This document shows, one piece after another, positions 43,723 through 52,388 of a DNA stretch of 64,000 nt. The translations under genes were made by a program, and so were the position numbers. Numbering within the stretch: the first letter of the stretch is position 1; every line of letters begins with the position of its first letter. The stretch is taken from positions 372,001 to 436,000 of the forward strand of contig NZ_JAPNKC010000001.1 of the NCBI RefSeq assembly GCF_026626705.1, given 5' to 3'. The stretch comes from Pyxidicoccus sp. MSG2. Its GTDB lineage: Bacteria > Myxococcota > Myxococcia > Myxococcales > Myxococcaceae. Below the pieces are notes generated by a model. That model ran no database searches. It was not told the origin of the DNA and saw only the letters and a list, made by a program, of their open reading frames with translations.

Positions 43723-43754
43723 TCGTGCAGCGCCTGCCGCTCCCCGAGGCGCTC

Positions 43755-43985
43755 GTTCCCCCAAGCGTGGGCGTGGGCAGGGCCGAAGCCACAAGAGGCT
43801 TTGCCCACCGCCTGAGGCGGCGGCGAAGCTGGAAGCGAAGAAGGAGCGCACGCCGCGAGTGGATTGGGCCGGGCTGCTGCGCCGGACGTTCGCGCTGGAC
43901 GTCTTCGCCTGCTCTCGGTGTGGAGACCGTCGGCGGGTGCTGGCATCCCTGACGGCCCCCGGTGGGGCTCCTCCCACCTGCGCCG
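43755..43985 (+). pseudogene. IS91-type transposase C-terminal fragment (fourth copy)
   Basis: The segment starts with the same GTTCCCCCAAGCGTGGG as the copy at 40544 and reads RVDWAGLLRRTFALDVFACS, RCGDRRRVLASLTAPGGAPP. It then diverges at 43970. Two copies with the same left boundary imply recombination or rolling-circle duplication of that end. Confidence 0.75.
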
Positions 43986-44070
43986 AGCGCGGGAAGGCGT
44001 TGCCCTCTGGGGCGCTCCGGGGTGACGCAGCCGGAAGCTTCCACTGGAGCATGCCCGTGGCGAGGCGGGC

Positions 44071-45080
44071 CTACGCGCCGGGATACTCCGCGTGGATGTC
44101 GCCGTCGCGCAGCCGCCAGCAGAAGTCGTTCATCCGCGCCGCAGCAGGGGCGTGCCGAGAGAGGATTTCCGCCACGGCGGCCGGCACGTCCTGCGGAATG
44201 TCGCCGCTCGCGCATCGGCGCACGTACCTGTTGCGGTCGACGGGGCCACCGCTGGCCGGCATCGGTACCCCGCACACCGTCGTGACCAGCCAGTTCACCA
44301 GCCGCATCGCCGCGTATGCGGCATCGTGACCGACGTGCTTCGCGACGAAGTCGCGCTCGGCGCTCGACAGGTCGAACCGAGGCGAGGTGGCCAGCCCGAA
44401 ATCGACGAGGTAGATCCGCTCATCGTCGGCCCGGATGTTGCCGAAGTGTCCGTCCATGTGCAGCAGCTCGCGGCGACGCAGGAACGCCACGCTCTCGAAC
44501 AACTGCCGCTCGAGGGTCTCGGCCTGGCCGACCGGGTCGGTGAGCCTGTCGCGCAACGAATAGGGGACGTACTCGAGAAAGAGCACGAGGCTGGAAGTCG
44601 CGGCGGCCAGTTCCTCGAGGCGGATGCGCACGGCCGGGGCGCCGCCGAACTGGGCGACAACGGCCTCGATGTCCAGCTGTTCCGAGGCGACAGGTGCACG
44701 GCCGGGAAGCACCCGCCAATGGTGCAGCAGGGGGAAGGACTCCGCCTCACCGGCGAGGACTCCCTCGGTGACGATGAGGTTCGCACCCAGCTCGCGCCAG
44801 GCGCCAAAACCCGGTCCTGCGAGACGGTACATGCCGTATTGGCAGCAGGTTGGCAGGTCGAACAGGTTCGCTGTGCTGTGCGGATGGGCCAGCTCCCGGT
44901 CGGTCATCGGGATCCGCTTGGCGAATACCGGCACGCCGTCCACGTCGAGCACCGAGGTGCCGCCGCCCACCCCACGGCGTGGGTGGACGCGGCACGTAGG
45001 ACTGCCGCCAGCTCGTCGTCGCTGCGGGCGGCGAACCCGTCCGAAATGTGGGCGTGGCGGAGACGTCGAAGGGAGTGCAT
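44071..45080 (-). pseudogene. actinobacterial-type kinase-like protein, one frameshift
   Basis: About 336 residues if the reading frame is restored. From ATG 45080: SLRRLRHAHISDGFAARSDD, ELAAVLRAASTHAVG; then, one base out of frame near 44968, GGGTSVLDVDGVPVFAKRIP continues. The kinase-like core is whole: ELLHMDGHFGNIRADDERIY and LVDFGLATSPRFDLSSAE give the catalytic and metal residues, and ARMNDFCWRLRDGDIHAEYP ends it. A one-base loss in the G tract at the junction explains the break. The fold is that of protein/small-molecule kinases; the substrate is unknown. Confidence 0.7.
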
Positions 45081-45099
45081 CGCACCCCATCATGCAAGA

Positions 45100-45530
45100 G
45101 GGATGGGGGCCCTGTTGAGGGGGAGGGAGGGTGCAGAGGGGCCGAGGAGGGCCGCCCGAGTGATGCTCCCGTCCGACGCTGGCGGGCCGTGGCCCTCGAG
45201 GAGGGGCGCGGCGCTCCCGCCGCGTGCCTGCGCGCGCACTCCTTGCCTGTCCGGCGGCCTGTGTGGCCCAGCCGGTGCCGCTCAAACCGAGGTGTCGGGG
45301 ACCTCTGCCCTTCAGTGCAGCCACTCCCCTTGGGGCGGGCCTCGTGCAGAGGCCAGGGGCAAGGGGACGGTGGGCAACCCCAGGTGCCTCAACACCTCCT
45401 TGACGCCGGGGCCTTTGAGCACCGCCAGTACCCTCCGGCGCCCGCCGCAGCCACGACAGGTGAAGACGTCGAAGTCGAAACTGCGCTTCAGCTGTGTCGC
45501 CCAGTCCAACCGCGCTGCGCGCTGCTCAAG
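45100..45530 (-). pseudogene. IS91-type transposase 3' remnant, opposite strand
   Basis: RLDWATQLKRSFDFDVFTCR, followed by GCGGRRRVLAVLKGPGVKEV and LRHLGLPTVPLPLA, is the C-terminal tail of another IS91-type transposase, here on the minus strand. A further downstream piece in another frame (RAALLGPSAPSLPLNRAPI) resembles the remnant at 55235-55350. It marks the right side of the IS-rich region. Confidence 0.7.
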
Positions 45531-45576
45531 TCTCCTCCAGCCGACAATGCCCCCTCCCGGCCTTCCGACCCGGGAC

Positions 45577-47397
45577 TCAGTACGTGCCGATGTCGTAGAC
45601 CGTCGCCAGCCAGCCACCGCAATTCCATCCAGTGCCCGTCGACAGACACACGGGATACTGTGTCCACCCGCGATAGACCTGGATGACATCGGTGCGGCCA
45701 TCGCCGTTGACGTCCGCGGTCATGAACCGCTGCTCGGAGGAGCCCGAGTTGACGATGGTCGCCGGGGAGTTGCTGCAACTCCAGCCCGTGCCCGTGGAGT
45801 AGCACGTGGGGATGCTCCCCCAGCCACGGTAGGTCTGGATGATGTCGGTGCGGCCATCGCCGTTGAAGTCACCCGTCAGGGTCTGCTGCTCCGACGAACC
45901 CGAGTTGTAGAAGGTCCCCGCCGGCAGGGCGCAGGACCAGGTCCCGCTGGCCGTGCCGTAGCACAGCGGCTGGGCATTCCAGCCGCGATAGGTCTGGAGG
46001 ATGTCCGCCCGACCGTCGCCGTTGAAGTCGCCCGTCAGGAAGTCCTGCTCGGCATTCCCCGCGTCATAGACGGACGCGCTCGCGTTGGTGCACGACCAGC
46101 CCGTGCCCGTCGACAGACACAGCGGCTGCGTCGTCCAGCGACGATACACCTGCGCGATGTCCGCCTTCCCGTCGCCGTTGAAGTCCGCCGACAGGTAGCG
46201 CACCTCGGGCGAGTCCGTCGTCCGCAGCGTGGCCGTGGGATTGTTGCAGGTCCAGCCGGTGCCGGTGGAGCGGCAGACGGGGAGCCACGTGGACGCGTGG
46301 TAGGCCTGGGCGATGTCCGTCTTCCCGTCGCCGTTGAAATCACCCGGGATGAACCGCTGACCGGCGGTGCCCCAGTCGTAGATGGTGGCCGCCGGGTTGG
46401 AACAACTCCAGCCGCCCGTGCCCGTCGAGTAGCACACCGGATAGCTCGCCCAGAGGCGGTACATCTGGACGACGTCCGTGCGACCGTCGCCGTTGAAGTC
46501 GCCCGTGATGGAGCGCTGCTCGGGGGAGCCCCAGTCGTACATCGTCGCCGCGGGGTTCGTGCACGACCAGCCTGTCCCCGTCGAGCGACACGTCGGGATG
46601 GAGCCCCAGCCCCGGAACGTCTGGAGGATGTCCACGCGGCCGTCGCTGTCCACCTTGGCCACGTGGAACTGCTGGTTGGGTCCCTGCGGGTGGCCGTAGA
46701 ACTGACGCACGCCCTGGATGTCCGTGGTGCTGAGCTGCCCGCCGTTGTTCCACGTGGGGTTGCAGTAGTTCATCACTGACATCGAATCCCACGCGCCCAC
46801 GTAGGTGTCGCCGTCGCTGCCCTGCGCGGGAGTGGTGCACGTGGAGGGCGTGTCACCCCGGTTGTGCTCGTGCGCGAAGCCCACCGCGTGACCGAACTCA
46901 TGCACGGCGATGGACCGGATGCAGTACTCCCGCTGCGCGGCGCTGGAGCCACAGGAGGTGCTCCAGTTGGCGAACGTGAAGTTGAGCACCATGCCCTCCT
47001 CCTCGTCCTCGATGCTGGTGCCCAGACCCTCCGTGTGCGGGCCCTCGTCACTGATGGTGATGCGGATGTCCGAGGAGCTGGGGCAGTTCCCCCAGCCGGA
47101 GAACACCAGGTTGCTCTCCTTCTCCCAGGTGGCGCGGATGGCGGACCGCACCCACTCCTTCTCCGTGGCGAAGCCCGGCGTGTCCCAGCAGACCGTCAGG
47201 TTGGGGCGGCCCCAGATTTCGTCCGAGTCGACGTACAGCGCGTGCTCCGCCGTCCCGATGGCCACGAGTGAATCCGCGACGGGTGGGGTGTCTGCCTGGG
47301 GGTCGCCGCAGGCGGCCAACAGCCCCGCGCCCATGATGAAGAGCCCTCGGGCCCAGGTGAAACCGCCGCTCCGCCTCTGTGCCGCCTCGATGAACAT
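45577..47397 (-). CDS. astacin-like metzincin lipoprotein with FG-GAP repeats
   Basis: 606 residues with AAGGGA five bases before ATG. The lipoprotein signal ends LLAACGDPQ. Residues about 60-260 form a metzincin: IAVHEFGHAVGFAHEHNRGD near residue 165 is the HExxHxxGxxHE zinc site, and SMSVMNYC is the Met-turn. The rest is seven blade-like repeats of about 48 residues, each with a calcium loop DFNGDGRTDVVQ or close variant and SYPVCYSTGTGGWSC-type segments, as in FG-GAP/VCBS propellers. It is a secreted or surface protease, probably directed to its target by the propeller. There is no visible propeptide cysteine switch. Confidence 0.88.
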   Translation of the reverse strand: MFIEAAQRRSGGFTWARGLFIMGAGLLAACGDPQADTPPVADSLVAIGTAEHALYVDSDEIWGRPNLTVCWDTPGFATEKEWVRSAIRATWEKESNLVFSGWGNCPSSSDIRITISDEGPHTEGLGTSIEDEEEGMVLNFTFANWSTSCGSSAAQREYCIRSIAVHEFGHAVGFAHEHNRGDTPSTCTTPAQGSDGDTYVGAWDSMSVMNYCNPTWNNGGQLSTTDIQGVRQFYGHPQGPNQQFHVAKVDSDGRVDILQTFRGWGSIPTCRSTGTGWSCTNPAATMYDWGSPEQRSITGDFNGDGRTDVVQMYRLWASYPVCYSTGTGGWSCSNPAATIYDWGTAGQRFIPGDFNGDGKTDIAQAYHASTWLPVCRSTGTGWTCNNPTATLRTTDSPEVRYLSADFNGDGKADIAQVYRRWTTQPLCLSTGTGWSCTNASASVYDAGNAEQDFLTGDFNGDGRADILQTYRGWNAQPLCYGTASGTWSCALPAGTFYNSGSSEQQTLTGDFNGDGRTDIIQTYRGWGSIPTCYSTGTGWSCSNSPATIVNSGSSEQRFMTADVNGDGRTDVIQVYRGWTQYPVCLSTGTGWNCGGWLATVYDIGTY

Positions 47398-47661
47398 GAC
47401 TTTCCCTTGGCGTGCGCGGGCGTCCTCCGGAGGGAGGGCGGCCCCGCGCACGCAGGGCACGAACGCGGAGGCCGGCGTTTCTTCGCCACCGGAGGGCCGG
47501 GCCGCCCCTCACTCCTGCCCCGGCTCCGCGCCCCTGCTTGAGGGAGCTCAGCCGGTCATGCTCAAGACGGGGCTCGTGCAGCGGGTACGCCGTGTTGCGC
47601 GGCGAGCAGGCTCCCGACGACGCGCTGGCCCGCGAGCTGGGCGCGATGGGGCTGCTCTGAG

Positions 47662-48219
47662 TCAGCGCGCGCGCCGGTAGTGCATGGCGACCACGCCGCT
47701 GCGGAGCGGCTTCGCCGAGACCAGCTCGAGCCGTCGCGTGCTGGGCAGCCCGCTCTGGTACAGGGTCGGGCCGTGGCCGGCGATCCTGGGGTGGACGAGG
47801 AACTTGTACTCGTCGATCAGATCCAGCCGGTCCAGCTCGGTCGCGAGCTTGCCGCTACCGAGGAGCACGCCGGCCGGGGTCGCGTCCTTGAGCTTCTGCA
47901 CGCCCGTGCGCAGGTCGCCGGCGATGTGGTGGCTGTTGGTCCACGGGAAGTCCTTTCGCGTCGACGACACCACGTACTTCGGCTTGCCCTCCAGCTTGAC
48001 CGCCCACTCGCGCAGCGCTGGCGGCGCCTCCTCGTCGCCGCGGGCGACCGCCGGCCAGTAGCTCTCCATCATCTCGTAGGTGACGCGGCCCCACAGCATC
48101 GCCCCGCCCTCGTCCATGAGGCGGGTGAAGAAGGCGTGTGTCTCGTCGTCGGCGATTCCCTCCTGGTGGTCGACGCAGCCGTCCAGGGTGACGTTCATGC
48201 TGAAGGTCAAGAGTCCCAT
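47662..48219 (-). CDS. dihydrofolate-reductase-family (RibD C-terminal-like) protein
   Basis: 185 residues. GLLTFSMNVTLDGCVDHQEG, LWGRVTYEMMESYWP, AGVLLGSGKLATELDRLDLI and YKFLVHPRIAGHGPTLYQ follow the RibD C-terminal domain, which binds NADPH and is fused to nothing here. Stand-alone members are numerous and mostly uncharacterised; a reductase is likely. It converges with no gene. About 260 bases separate it from the metzincin start, and I see no gene there, only a C-terminal-looking tail (GYAVLRGEQAPDDALARELG) that I could not assign. Confidence 0.85.
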   Translation of the reverse strand: MGLLTFSMNVTLDGCVDHQEGIADDETHAFFTRLMDEGGAMLWGRVTYEMMESYWPAVARGDEEAPPALREWAVKLEGKPKYVVSSTRKDFPWTNSHHIAGDLRTGVQKLKDATPAGVLLGSGKLATELDRLDLIDEYKFLVHPRIAGHGPTLYQSGLPSTRRLELVSAKPLRSGVVAMHYRRAR

Positions 48220-48228
48220 GCGGCGAGT

Positions 48229-48490
48229 CTAAGCCATACACTCCTGGCGATGGAACGGCAGGCCGTCGCAGAACTTGTCGCTGAGGATGGGCGCCAAGAG
48301 CGAAGGTGTCGCGAGCGCGCGCGGCAGGGTCTGCGGCGGCAGCGGTGCGGTCACGATCGTCGGCTCGGCAGTGTCCGCCGCGCCGGCGTCGCGGTACCTG
48401 GCGCGGGCGATGACCATGCGGACGTGGCTCGGGCGCCGCCAGGCGAGCTGACAGCTCTCCTCCCAGCCGCTCCTCGGGGAGCCTAGAAAG
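48229..48490 (-). pseudogene. IS66-family transposase fragment
   Basis: ARYRDAGAADTAEPTIVTAP, followed by LPPQTLPRALATPSLLAPIL and SDKFCDGLPFHRQE, matches the segment after the zinc finger of IS66 TnpC transposases (ATPxLLAxxLxxKYCDxLPLYRQE). Nothing of the DDE domain remains. Confidence 0.75.
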
Positions 48491-48919
48491 GACAGGAGCG
48501 CTATTGGGGGTTCGCCTGGCGTCCCTGGTCCCCCCGCCGAGGGCGAACCTCACAAGATTCCACGGCCCTGGAAGGTGCCTTGCGTCCGCGAGGGACGCTG
48601 GCGCTTCTTCCGGCGACGCACCTCAGACCCGAGACAGTGTCAAAAGAGTTGAGTCGAGATTCGAGCCGCGGGACTCAAGTCCTGACGAGACCTGGCGTGG
48701 ATGGGTGAGGCGACCGGCTCCCAAGTCTTTCCGAGGATATGGAGTTGGAGCGCAGGGGGCAGATGGAAGCGCTCAGGACGGTGGAACTCGCCTTGCATGA
48801 CACACATGGCGTACGATTGAACTTCACCCTGCGAGAAGACTCTCGCTCGGAGCCACGGCGCCAGACACTTCTGGCGGGTGCTCGCGGTCCGGGCACCAAC
48901 CCGTCGGCCGCGACTCACC
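48491..48919. other. stretch without a supported gene
   Basis: About 430 bases between the IS66 remnant and the small gene before the PAD-ULP1 protein. An inverted repeat GAGTCgagattcgagccgcggGACTC lies near 48651-48676. No promoter can be assigned with confidence. Confidence 0.35.
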
Positions 48920-49297
48920 ATGCCCAGCCTTCCCCCGTTGATAGTGCGAGCCGCCCAGGTGGATGCCCTCCGCAAGGAGCTCCTCGACAGATTCGTGGCG
49001 AAGATGATGACCCACGCGCAGGCATTCTTCCCTTCTCAGTGCGCGGCCCTGGGCGAAGCAGGGACTGAGCGGCGCATCCGCGACGCCATCGACGAAGGGG
49101 CGAAGCACGGGTTCGTCACACAGCGCAACGTCTGCAAGCTCGTGAACGTCGCCTTCGAGCTGGGCATGGGCGCGCTCCGCGAGCCGTGGGCCACGGCCAT
49201 CCTCGCGGACGCCTCCACGTCACCGGCGATCCGGCTCCTGCGCCTGCGCGGAGACCCGGCCGCGAAGAGCGGGCGCAAGGAGCAGGCCGATGTTTGA
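48920..49297 (+). CDS. small helical accessory protein of the PAD-ULP1 gene
   Basis: 125 residues from MPSLPPLIVRAAQVDALRKE. The pattern FPSQCAALGEAGTERRIRDA, followed by IDEGAKHGFVTQRNVCKLVN, is the helical family I associate with genes next to T6SS or polymorphic-toxin effectors in Proteobacteria, where an adaptor or chaperone role is suspected. The annotation rests on memory of such neighbourhoods. Its stop overlaps the next start by eight bases, so the two proteins are made together. Confidence 0.55.
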   Translation: MPSLPPLIVRAAQVDALRKELLDRFVAKMMTHAQAFFPSQCAALGEAGTERRIRDAIDEGAKHGFVTQRNVCKLVNVAFELGMGALREPWATAILADASTSPAIRLLRLRGDPAAKSGRKEQADV

Positions 49298-51944
49298 CTG
49301 GCTGAGGAAGCTCCTCGGTATGGGCGCCTCGGCCCCGGACAAGGCCGCGGAGCGCCTTCCCGACGAGCCCATCACCGTCGTGGTCCCGTGCCCCTATGCG
49401 CAGCATGCGCCCAAGAAGAAGGACCCGGAGCCCGAGTGGCGCGTCCATCTTGAGCTCGATTTGAACCGCGACGGAAAGTACGTCGAGGTGATGCACCCGG
49501 AGGCGGCCCCGTGGGCCTACGGAGAGGGGGGCAAGAGCCTGGGGGCCGTGCTGCCCTTCAACAACGACGGCGACAACGACGCCGCCCCCGCGGGGGACCA
49601 CGAGGACAACCGCGCTGTCACCGAGCTCGACCTCGCGGACCTCACCGAGCTGCGCATCCGCCTCGAGCCCGCGGATCGCCCCTTTCCCGTGGGCTGGACC
49701 TGCCTCGTCGGCGTGGACCGCGTGGACCGCATCCGCATCTTCGACAGCTACCAGCCGGGTGCCAGGGAGCTGATTGGCCCGACCTCCGGGCGGGACCACG
49801 TGTACCTGGCCCTCCACCCCCCCAACGGGAGTCACGCGCCGCTCGTGTCGCGGCTCGGCATGGAGGCCGTGTGCCTCCCGAGCGCCGACTTCGACGGGCA
49901 GGTCCAGCTTGGCATCGCGTTATTCGATGACACCGGCAACATGGTCGGCGAGGAGCGCACCGCGGCGCTCCGGGTCACGCCATGGCTCATGTCGCACCAC
50001 CTCCAGCCGGTGGAGGTGGCCTACATGGTGGACCGGTATGTCACGCACTCCATGCCGCCCGGCCCGCACTCACCGCCGCCCGTGCGGGTCCGCGAAGAGG
50101 CGAACGGAGCCTACGTCGACAGGCTCTGCAGGGCGGCCGGCGGCACGCTCATACCGCTGGAGCTCGAGCTGCAAGACAACTGGCTCCGCGACATGTTCTA
50201 CGGCGGTTGCTCCAGGGGGCCGACCATGGACGAGCCCATTCTCCAGATCGTTCGCTGCCCGTCGACCCGCGGGCGCAAGGGTGAGGCTGCCGCGTACGAG
50301 CTGATGCGGAGGCTCCACGTCAACCTGGACCATGGCTGGGCCGAGCCCATCGCCCCCCGCGACCTCCAGAGCGACCTCGACTCCGGAGGCAACCTCCTCT
50401 GCTCGCCGCCCGTGGACGGGCACCCGTTCGGGCGCATCGTCTACGGGCATGACGACAACCGCCCGATGAGCGCGGATATCGTGCGTTTCCTCTGCGCGCA
50501 GGACGCGCAGGCGCCCTTCCGCCTCGACACCTCGTGGCTCCAGGTCGGGCACATCGACGAAGTGCTCACATTCATCCCGTGGCCCCAGGGCAAGGACCCG
50601 GTCAAGACGTCGTCCCACGGCTTCCGCGTGCTCGTGGCGAGCCCCGCGACCGCGCTCACGCTGCTCCAGCGAAGCGCGGGGGAGAACCTGCTGTTCCACG
50701 GCTTCCACCAGCAACAAGAGGCCGCGCTCGTCATCCCCGACGCGCTCCGCGAGCAGAAGATGCTCGACATGAAGGACTTCTCCGCGGCACAGGTCCTCCA
50801 GTCGAAGGTGCTCACCGCCGCGGCCGAGGAAATCGAGCCCATCCTCGAGGGCATCGTCGCGACGCTGATAGAGCAGCTCGGCATCCGGCCCGAGGACGTG
50901 ATGCGCATGCCGGTGCTCTTCCACAGGTATGGGGCCGTCCCGCGCGAAGCGGCGGCCATCAAGAAATTGGCCGCGGAGCACCCCATGTTCGGCGGCGTCC
51001 CGGAGAAACAGCAGCGGAAGGCGCACGTCGCGTTCACGCCCAACGTCGTCAACATGCTGGTCATGACGGGCGACGACGGGCGCGCCCAGCTCCTCATCCC
51101 CAAGCCGTTCGGCCCAAGCTCGGGCAAGCACGACATGTACGGCTGCTCGTTCGAGGCCTACATCGCCTACCTGCTCGCGCCCTCGGGCAATACGCTCGCC
51201 TTCGTCGACGACTTCGCGGCGTGCCACCTGCACACGGGCGAAATCCACTGCACCACGTTCGAGGTGCGGAAGGCCCCGGAGAACCCCGCCTTCTGGGCGC
51301 GCAAGCAGGGCAGCGGCACGGTGAGCCCCGCGAGCGACAGCGGCGGCAAGCCGGCGCCCAAGCGCGCGCCGCCACCGGCCTCCTCTTCGGGCTCGACATG
51401 GCGCGCCACGCTGAACGACGGCGAGTACCTGGACGACGAGGTCATGCGCCGCTTCTACGCCGACATCCGGCGGCGCGTCCCGGCAGGCGTGCAGCTCATT
51501 GACCCCGCCAACTCGTACATGATTCTCAACAACGTGAATGAGGTCGAGGCGGCCGCCGAGCTGGCTGCGCTGACCCAGAACGACGCCGCGCTCGTGTTCT
51601 TCCCGGTCAACAACAACCGCAACAGCGCCAGGCAGGGCGGCACCCACTGGACGCTCATCGTGTACACCCGCGCGCAGAACCAGTTCGACTACTACGACTC
51701 CCTCAACCGGGCCCCGGACGCCGCCGCGAACGCCGCCCACGCGCGGCTCCAGGAGCTCTACCAGTCGCAGGCCGTCCTCACGCGGCGGCTGGCGCCCCAG
51801 CAGCAGGAGTCCGAGTGCGGGGTGTACGTGCTGCTCATCACCGAGCACCTCGCCGTCAGCCACGCGAACGCTGCTGCACCGAACGTCCCCGGGCTCGCCA
51901 ACATCCAGAACCCGCGACAGCGGATCCGCGATGCCCTGCCGTAG
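49290..51944 (+). CDS. protein-arginine deiminase (PAD) fused to a C48/ULP1 SUMO-type protease
   Basis: 884 residues with AAGGAG seven bases before ATG. Residues about 30-280 are PAD middle-type beta domains (GGKSLGAVLPFNNDGDNDAA, TELDLADLTELRIRLEP). Residues about 290-665 are the catalytic PAD domain: NWLRDMFYGGCSRGP (Asp301), DSGGNLLCSPPV, WLQVGHIDEVLTFIPW (His421, Asp423) and HLHTGEIHCTTFEVRKAP with Cys654, the set needed to turn peptidyl-Arg into citrulline. Calcium sites cannot be checked. After a Pro/Ser-rich linker, residues about 720-880 are a ULP1-type cysteine protease: YLDDEVMRRFYADI, GGTHWTLIVY (His786), FDYYDSLNR (Asp803), QQESECGVYVLLITEHL (Cys843). No signal peptide is seen, so export would need a dedicated system. 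Confidence 0.85.
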   Translation: MFDWLRKLLGMGASAPDKAAERLPDEPITVVVPCPYAQHAPKKKDPEPEWRVHLELDLNRDGKYVEVMHPEAAPWAYGEGGKSLGAVLPFNNDGDNDAAPAGDHEDNRAVTELDLADLTELRIRLEPADRPFPVGWTCLVGVDRVDRIRIFDSYQPGARELIGPTSGRDHVYLALHPPNGSHAPLVSRLGMEAVCLPSADFDGQVQLGIALFDDTGNMVGEERTAALRVTPWLMSHHLQPVEVAYMVDRYVTHSMPPGPHSPPPVRVREEANGAYVDRLCRAAGGTLIPLELELQDNWLRDMFYGGCSRGPTMDEPILQIVRCPSTRGRKGEAAAYELMRRLHVNLDHGWAEPIAPRDLQSDLDSGGNLLCSPPVDGHPFGRIVYGHDDNRPMSADIVRFLCAQDAQAPFRLDTSWLQVGHIDEVLTFIPWPQGKDPVKTSSHGFRVLVASPATALTLLQRSAGENLLFHGFHQQQEAALVIPDALREQKMLDMKDFSAAQVLQSKVLTAAAEEIEPILEGIVATLIEQLGIRPEDVMRMPVLFHRYGAVPREAAAIKKLAAEHPMFGGVPEKQQRKAHVAFTPNVVNMLVMTGDDGRAQLLIPKPFGPSSGKHDMYGCSFEAYIAYLLAPSGNTLAFVDDFAACHLHTGEIHCTTFEVRKAPENPAFWARKQGSGTVSPASDSGGKPAPKRAPPPASSSGSTWRATLNDGEYLDDEVMRRFYADIRRRVPAGVQLIDPANSYMILNNVNEVEAAAELAALTQNDAALVFFPVNNNRNSARQGGTHWTLIVYTRAQNQFDYYDSLNRAPDAAANAAHARLQELYQSQAVLTRRLAPQQQESECGVYVLLITEHLAVSHANAAAPNVPGLANIQNPRQRIRDALP

Positions 51945-52388
51945 AGGGAGCCGGAGCACTGTTCAAGTATATCCTGGCCGCTGCCTCCGGCCCCGCGCTC
52001 GCCCCTCCGCACCTGCTTGACGTCTGCCCGCCCGTGCTCAACGAGAGCGCGAGCCTGAGTCGCTCCTGGAAGGCCATCCCGGCTCGGTATCTTGCGGCCG
52101 GCGTGCCGCCCCTCTTCCAGGAGCGCCCGGGCTCACGCGCCCCTGGGCGCTGCATGCCGGAACGCAGCTGCGTCCCCGGAGGACGCGTCCCCGGAGGCTC
52201 GCACCGCTCATCCCGGCGTGGGTCCACGCGGTACGGCGCTTGCTCCAGCGGCCTGGCGCACGTCCCGGCGGCTGCTTTTAGCGGTTCCCCATGATTGGAG
52301 ACGCCAAGGCGGGTGATGCCGGGAAGGGGCCCCTCCTCAATGCCCTGAACGCCGTGAGGACACCGAATCACCGAACCCAGGAGCTGAC
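51945..52388. other. stretch without a supported gene
   Basis: About 440 bases after the PAD-ULP1 gene. It contains two copies of GTCCCCGGAGG about 16 bases apart near 52173-52195. A short frame (FKYILAAASGPALAPPHLLD) overlaps the end of the previous gene but shows no family, so I treat it as non-coding or decayed. Confidence 0.35.

Noticed and set aside
44092-46779. Very long plus-strand frame across the kinase-like gene, IS91-type remnant and metzincin
   Set aside because: It crosses three unrelated minus-strand genes with good motifs and shows no family of its own.
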